Origin: Paraphysomonas bandaiensis | Lineage: Eukaryota; Chrysophyceae | Direction: 5' to 3' | Assembly (NCBI GenBank): GCA_965644295.1 | Contig: CBFFRP010000346.1 | Location: 35,221-99,220, forward strand | Length of the DNA: 64,000 nt | Shown here: positions 61,101-64,000 of the stretch, piece after piece | Position numbering within the stretch: the stretch's first letter is position 1 | Layout of the letters: every line of letters begins with the position of its first letter | Notes under the pieces: generated by a model | What the model saw: the letters and a program-made list of their open reading frames with translations, nothing else | What the model was told of the DNA's origin: nothing | Databases searched by the model: none | Made by a program: the position numbers and the translations under genes

Positions 61101-61309
61101 GCTACTATGATATGTTCTCGCTGTTATTATGTTCTGTATGTATGATACCATGCTGTGATGAGAGAGCTCCTCCTTCAACACCCACCTCCCTGGATCTATT
61201 ACTCACCAGCAACACCATACATACCACTGGTCACTCATCATCACCACTTATATAGTTCCACACCATTATGGTGCGGGCTTGAGTACGGTACCTTCCACAT
61301 TTTACAGAA

Positions 61310-61577
61310 AAAATCCAGCGAAATTAGTTTCGTGTTTTGAGTCGAAAGACGATTCACTGGATTTTTGAGAAGTGCTGGATTTTTGAATCACGATTATACA
61401 TACAGTATATGCGTTAAATACACGTATACCGGATGTGGCAATCGTTCGGTAGTAAGCGCTATGCCCATTTGCTGGATTACCCAAATACAGTGCATTTTCA
61501 ACCAGTGGAATTTATCAAAAATCCAGCGAATGCAAATCCAGCACAAAAATCCATTGGATGAACCGAACGGGCCCTAA
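61310..61577. repeat. MITE-like sequence abutting the right palindrome end
   Basis: Contains many AATCCAGC/GCTGGATT motifs and ends in ACCGAACGGGCCC. Reversed, 61577-61505 reads GGGCCCGTTCGGT ... GTGCTGGATTT ... TTCGCTGGATTT ... TTCCACTGG, the same order as the palindrome loop. A second part (61447-61486, GTTCGGTAGTAAGC ... CATTTGCTGGAT) parallels the other side of the loop, so two half-copies may be joined here. Confidence 0.6.
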
Positions 61578-61891
61578 AGAATAGAATTTTGTATTTTCAG
61601 TTTCGTACGATGAAAACCGTTTCAAGATATCCTACTTTAGGATATGTCCCTTCAAGATACTTCACAAAAATATGGAAATTGTTGGTGTTTGATGTTCGTT
61701 TGTTTGTTCTTTTTCATTCTTTTGACTTCTTTCAAATAAGTGAATGTACACACAACACACTCAGCCCTTTTCGTTACTTTTGTCATTTCCATTTTTGTGA
61801 TTGGTCATAAGTAAGATAGTTATATATACATACACATACATTAAGTATCGATTCAATGCGTCCAATATAATTGTGTATATCTGTGTGGAAT
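61578..61891. other. Upstream region of the CBP/p300-like gene
   Basis: AT-rich, with a TATATATA run at about 61820-61828, some 65 bp before the ATG. A short internal repeat (TTCAAGATA..CCTAC near 61621 and CTTCAAGATAC near 61651) is present. No ORF. Confidence 0.4.
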
Positions 61892-64000
61892 ATGGATGGG
61901 GAGAGGATTGTGTTTAGATTATCTAAAGCACTATGGAATGAGTGTAAAGAAAGAGAGGCGAAAAATATTGAAAAACTTGAAGCTAAAACTGATGAATATT
62001 GTCGCCATAAACTCATGCTAGACCATTCTCTCACCGTTGATCCCTCTGCGTGTTCACGGTGTGGTATATCGAAGACATGTAATCGATGTAGATCAATTCA
62101 TTATGGAGAAGATACATCTGAAGGGAAATCTAATGTCTCGGCTAAGAGGGGTAGGAAAAGACGACTTTCTGACGATAAATTAACGTTTCAGTCTCTTTTA
62201 CCTTTTCTCTTAAAGACTAGAGATAAGTTTCCTCCTGAGACTCTTCAATCTCCAGTTATTTCACAAGAGTATGAGCATTATGTCGGGGCGATTCCATCAC
62301 TTTCTTACGGCGACTTGTTGAACCACCTTATATCTGTCAGGGTGGAGTATGTACAGCGCTATATGCGTCCAATAGTTCAGAAATTGATGAGTCACAACAG
62401 GAATGGGGATGTGTATAACCACCCGGTTGATCCAGTTGCTCTAGGCCTCGTTGATTACTTTAAAGTAATTCCGAATCCAATGGATTTAGGTACAGTAAAA
62501 ACGAGGCTGCTTCAAGGTTACTATCACACAATTGAGTCGTGCGCAGACGACATAAGCCTAGTGTTTCGCAATGCAACTGTATATAATCATCCCGACCACA
62601 TTGTACATCAGTGTGCAAAACAACTAAACAATGAATTTCAAGAAGATCTGAAATCGTTGAGGGAACGCTTGAACAAAGAAGAGGAACGCAAAGCTCACCA
62701 TACTTGCGGTACATGTTTGGGTTCCAGTTGTGTTTTGTGCGGTGAAAAGTGTCTGAAATTTGAGCCAGCAATCCTTGTCTGTTATGGTACCTGTAGCCAA
62801 CGAATAAAGCGCAACGCGACGTACTATGTAGCACTTGACGGCGCGATGCTGTGGTGCCAAAAGTGCTACACTGGGTCTGGTCCGGTAATGGTTGAGTCTG
62901 CTGGGCCGGAGCACAAACCTCTACTCAAAAAAGATCTTATTAAGCGCCGGTTCGATGAAGAAGTGGTGGAACCTTGGGTAGAATGCTCTACGTGTCTTAG
63001 GCGGGTGCATCAAGTTTGTGGACTGTATAACCGCCTGCATGATGAGAGCGAAGTGGAAGAAGCAGGTGGCAAAGGGAGAGCGTTCCAGTGTCCATTATGT
63101 AAGCTTGAGGCGATTGGAGCCACTCCGAATGCGCCGAGTGGACATGTGACGGAGGCCGGGGTGGTCAAGCGATTGCGAGCGGAGTCGGTTGAGGGACGAG
63201 GAGAACGTGTGCGTCGGCGGGCCAATCGGCAGGACTTGGAGGAAAGGAGACAAATAGACAGCACGCCTGTCACAGAAGTACAAACGGACTACGATCGCAG
63301 CTCAAGTGATGACTCAGAACATGAACAAACTTGTTTTGACGATGAAGAGGGAAGTGTGCCAGTTGTGAAGACCATTCCATCACAACATACTGGTGCGAGT
63401 GATACGTCTCACGAGGCCGATGGTGGTATGGAGGAGGATGACGAAGATGAGGTTAGGTCCCTCTCTTCTCTTGGACTGTCATCAGATGTTGAACCAGTTA
63501 GGGCCTGTGATCAGTGGCGGGCGTCAAGCCTTCCTCGGACTCGACTTAGCGACTTCCTTGAAGCTATGGTTGAAGAGAGACTGCGGCAGTGTGGAGAGAA
63601 GGATTTAATGGAATCTCTGACTATCCGCATGACATCCAACTGCATGCATAATTTCGAGGTCCCAGATGTCATCACTGACAACCTCCCAAACGCTCATGGC
63701 AATCGTGTGCAGCAGTACTTTATGTACAAGCAGAAATGTATCTTGTTGTTTCAACGAATTGATGGCATAGATGTGTGTCTTTTCTGTCTTTATGTGCAAG
63801 AATTTGACGAGCGATGTCCTGAGCCTAACAGGTCGAAAGTATACATTGCGTATCTTGACTCTGTGGAGTACTTCCGTCCACGATCGCTGCGCACGACGGT
63901 CTATCATGAGATCCTGGTGGCATATTTGAAGTGGTCACAGGCCCGTGGATTTAAACAGGGACATATATGGGCATGTCCCCCGCAGCGTGGAGACAATTTT
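61892..64000 (+). CDS. CBP/p300-type histone acetyltransferase, N-terminal part (runs off window)
   Basis: Open from ATG 61892 to the last base (703 codons), no intron seen. CBP/p300 acetylates histone lysines as a transcription co-activator. Domains: a small Cys-rich patch ~55-70 (CSRCG...CNRC); bromodomain ~155-255 (PNPMDLGTVKTRL ... NATVYNHPDHIVHQCA), which binds acetyl-lysine; the RING/PHD module ~270-410 (CGTCLGSSCVLCGEKC, CQKCY, CSTCLRRVHQVCGLY, FQCPLCK); an acidic linker; and the start of the KAT11 catalytic domain from ~545 with YIAYLDSVEYFRP, VYHEILVAYL and RGFKQGHIWACPPQRGDNF. N-terminal TAZ1 and KIX domains of animal proteins are absent. ZZ and TAZ2 would lie beyond the window. Confidence 0.93.
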   Translation, partial: MDGERIVFRLSKALWNECKEREAKNIEKLEAKTDEYCRHKLMLDHSLTVDPSACSRCGISKTCNRCRSIHYGEDTSEGKSNVSAKRGRKRRLSDDKLTFQSLLPFLLKTRDKFPPETLQSPVISQEYEHYVGAIPSLSYGDLLNHLISVRVEYVQRYMRPIVQKLMSHNRNGDVYNHPVDPVALGLVDYFKVIPNPMDLGTVKTRLLQGYYHTIESCADDISLVFRNATVYNHPDHIVHQCAKQLNNEFQEDLKSLRERLNKEEERKAHHTCGTCLGSSCVLCGEKCLKFEPAILVCYGTCSQRIKRNATYYVALDGAMLWCQKCYTGSGPVMVESAGPEHKPLLKKDLIKRRFDEEVVEPWVECSTCLRRVHQVCGLYNRLHDESEVEEAGGKGRAFQCPLCKLEAIGATPNAPSGHVTEAGVVKRLRAESVEGRGERVRRRANRQDLEERRQIDSTPVTEVQTDYDRSSSDDSEHEQTCFDDEEGSVPVVKTIPSQHTGASDTSHEADGGMEEDDEDEVRSLSSLGLSSDVEPVRACDQWRASSLPRTRLSDFLEAMVEERLRQCGEKDLMESLTIRMTSNCMHNFEVPDVITDNLPNAHGNRVQQYFMYKQKCILLFQRIDGIDVCLFCLYVQEFDERCPEPNRSKVYIAYLDSVEYFRPRSLRTTVYHEILVAYLKWSQARGFKQGHIWACPPQRGDNF

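Larger units (their letters stand above)
58769..61309. repeat. Right arm of 5.2-kb palindrome
   Basis: Reverse complement of 56098-58641, 3 bp shorter because one His codon of the gene is missing. Outer end: the pairing stops after TTTTACAGAA at 61309, where AAAATCCAGC of the flanking MITE-like sequence begins. Confidence 0.95.

Noticed and set aside
56098-61309. Palindrome as a mere assembly artefact
   Set aside because: Not excluded, but the 3-bp in-frame difference between arms, a distinct loop and unique single-copy genes on both sides argue against a simple mirrored contig. Kept as a finding with an explicit read-level test.

Overview
This window is nuclear DNA of a eukaryotic microbe. 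Genes carry short (about 45-115 bp) GT-AG introns, are separated by AT-rich spacers, and encode eukaryote-only machinery: a KNTC1/Rod kinetochore protein, Wee1 kinase, SMG7/EST1, formin, FYVE protein and CBP/p300. Ty1/copia retrotransposons are interspersed. A guanylate kinase carrying an RIIa-type docking domain hints at a flagellated ancestry, and the FYVE and PH/PX fusions resemble those common in stramenopiles and other SAR protists. That placement is an inference with low confidence. For each multi-exon gene I joined exons by hand at GT-AG sites; all the recognised genes whose two ends lie in the window give a total length divisible by three.

Layout. 1-1088: 3' end of a kanadaptin-like gene. 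1089-4094: repeats, including two members of a dispersed family and a 144-bp hairpin. 4095-9838: Copia element 1, with identical-looking LTRs and a 5-bp target duplication but broken ORFs. 10378-11888 (minus): Wee1-like kinase, divergent from 12749-21212 (plus), a 2,666-aa KNTC1/Rod homologue; both act in mitotic timing. 22246-25462 (minus): SMG7/EST1-like NMD factor. 26059-27098 (plus): RIIa-guanylate kinase. 27491-34852: a nested insertion. A 112-codon ORF is split by a hAT-like element (8-bp duplication TCACAAGC), which is split by Copia element 2 (5-bp duplication AGTTA), whose gag is split by a third insertion. 37076-38298: three-RRM protein. 39895-41259: aminoacylase-1. 42113-44420 (minus): secreted CocE/NonD-type hydrolase. 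44774-50047: PH-PH-PX-PH-FH2 formin. 52318-55874 (minus): FYVE-diacylglycerol lipase.

56098-61309 is a 5.2-kb near-perfect palindrome. Each 2.5-kb arm holds a two-exon gene with weak resemblance to Crypton-type tyrosine recombinase N-termini, a five-unit tandem array, and two small ORFs for a cysteine-rich peptide with a signal-like N-terminus. The 127-bp loop is a MITE-like sequence, and a relative of that MITE abuts the right end of the palindrome. This is the most unusual structure in the window. 61892-64000 is the 5' part of a CBP/p300-type histone acetyltransferase that runs off the end.

The host genes show no operon-like functional cluster beyond the Wee1/KNTC1 divergent pair. The accessory content (two Copia elements, hAT-like element, MITEs, palindrome, dispersed repeats) occupies roughly a third of the window.
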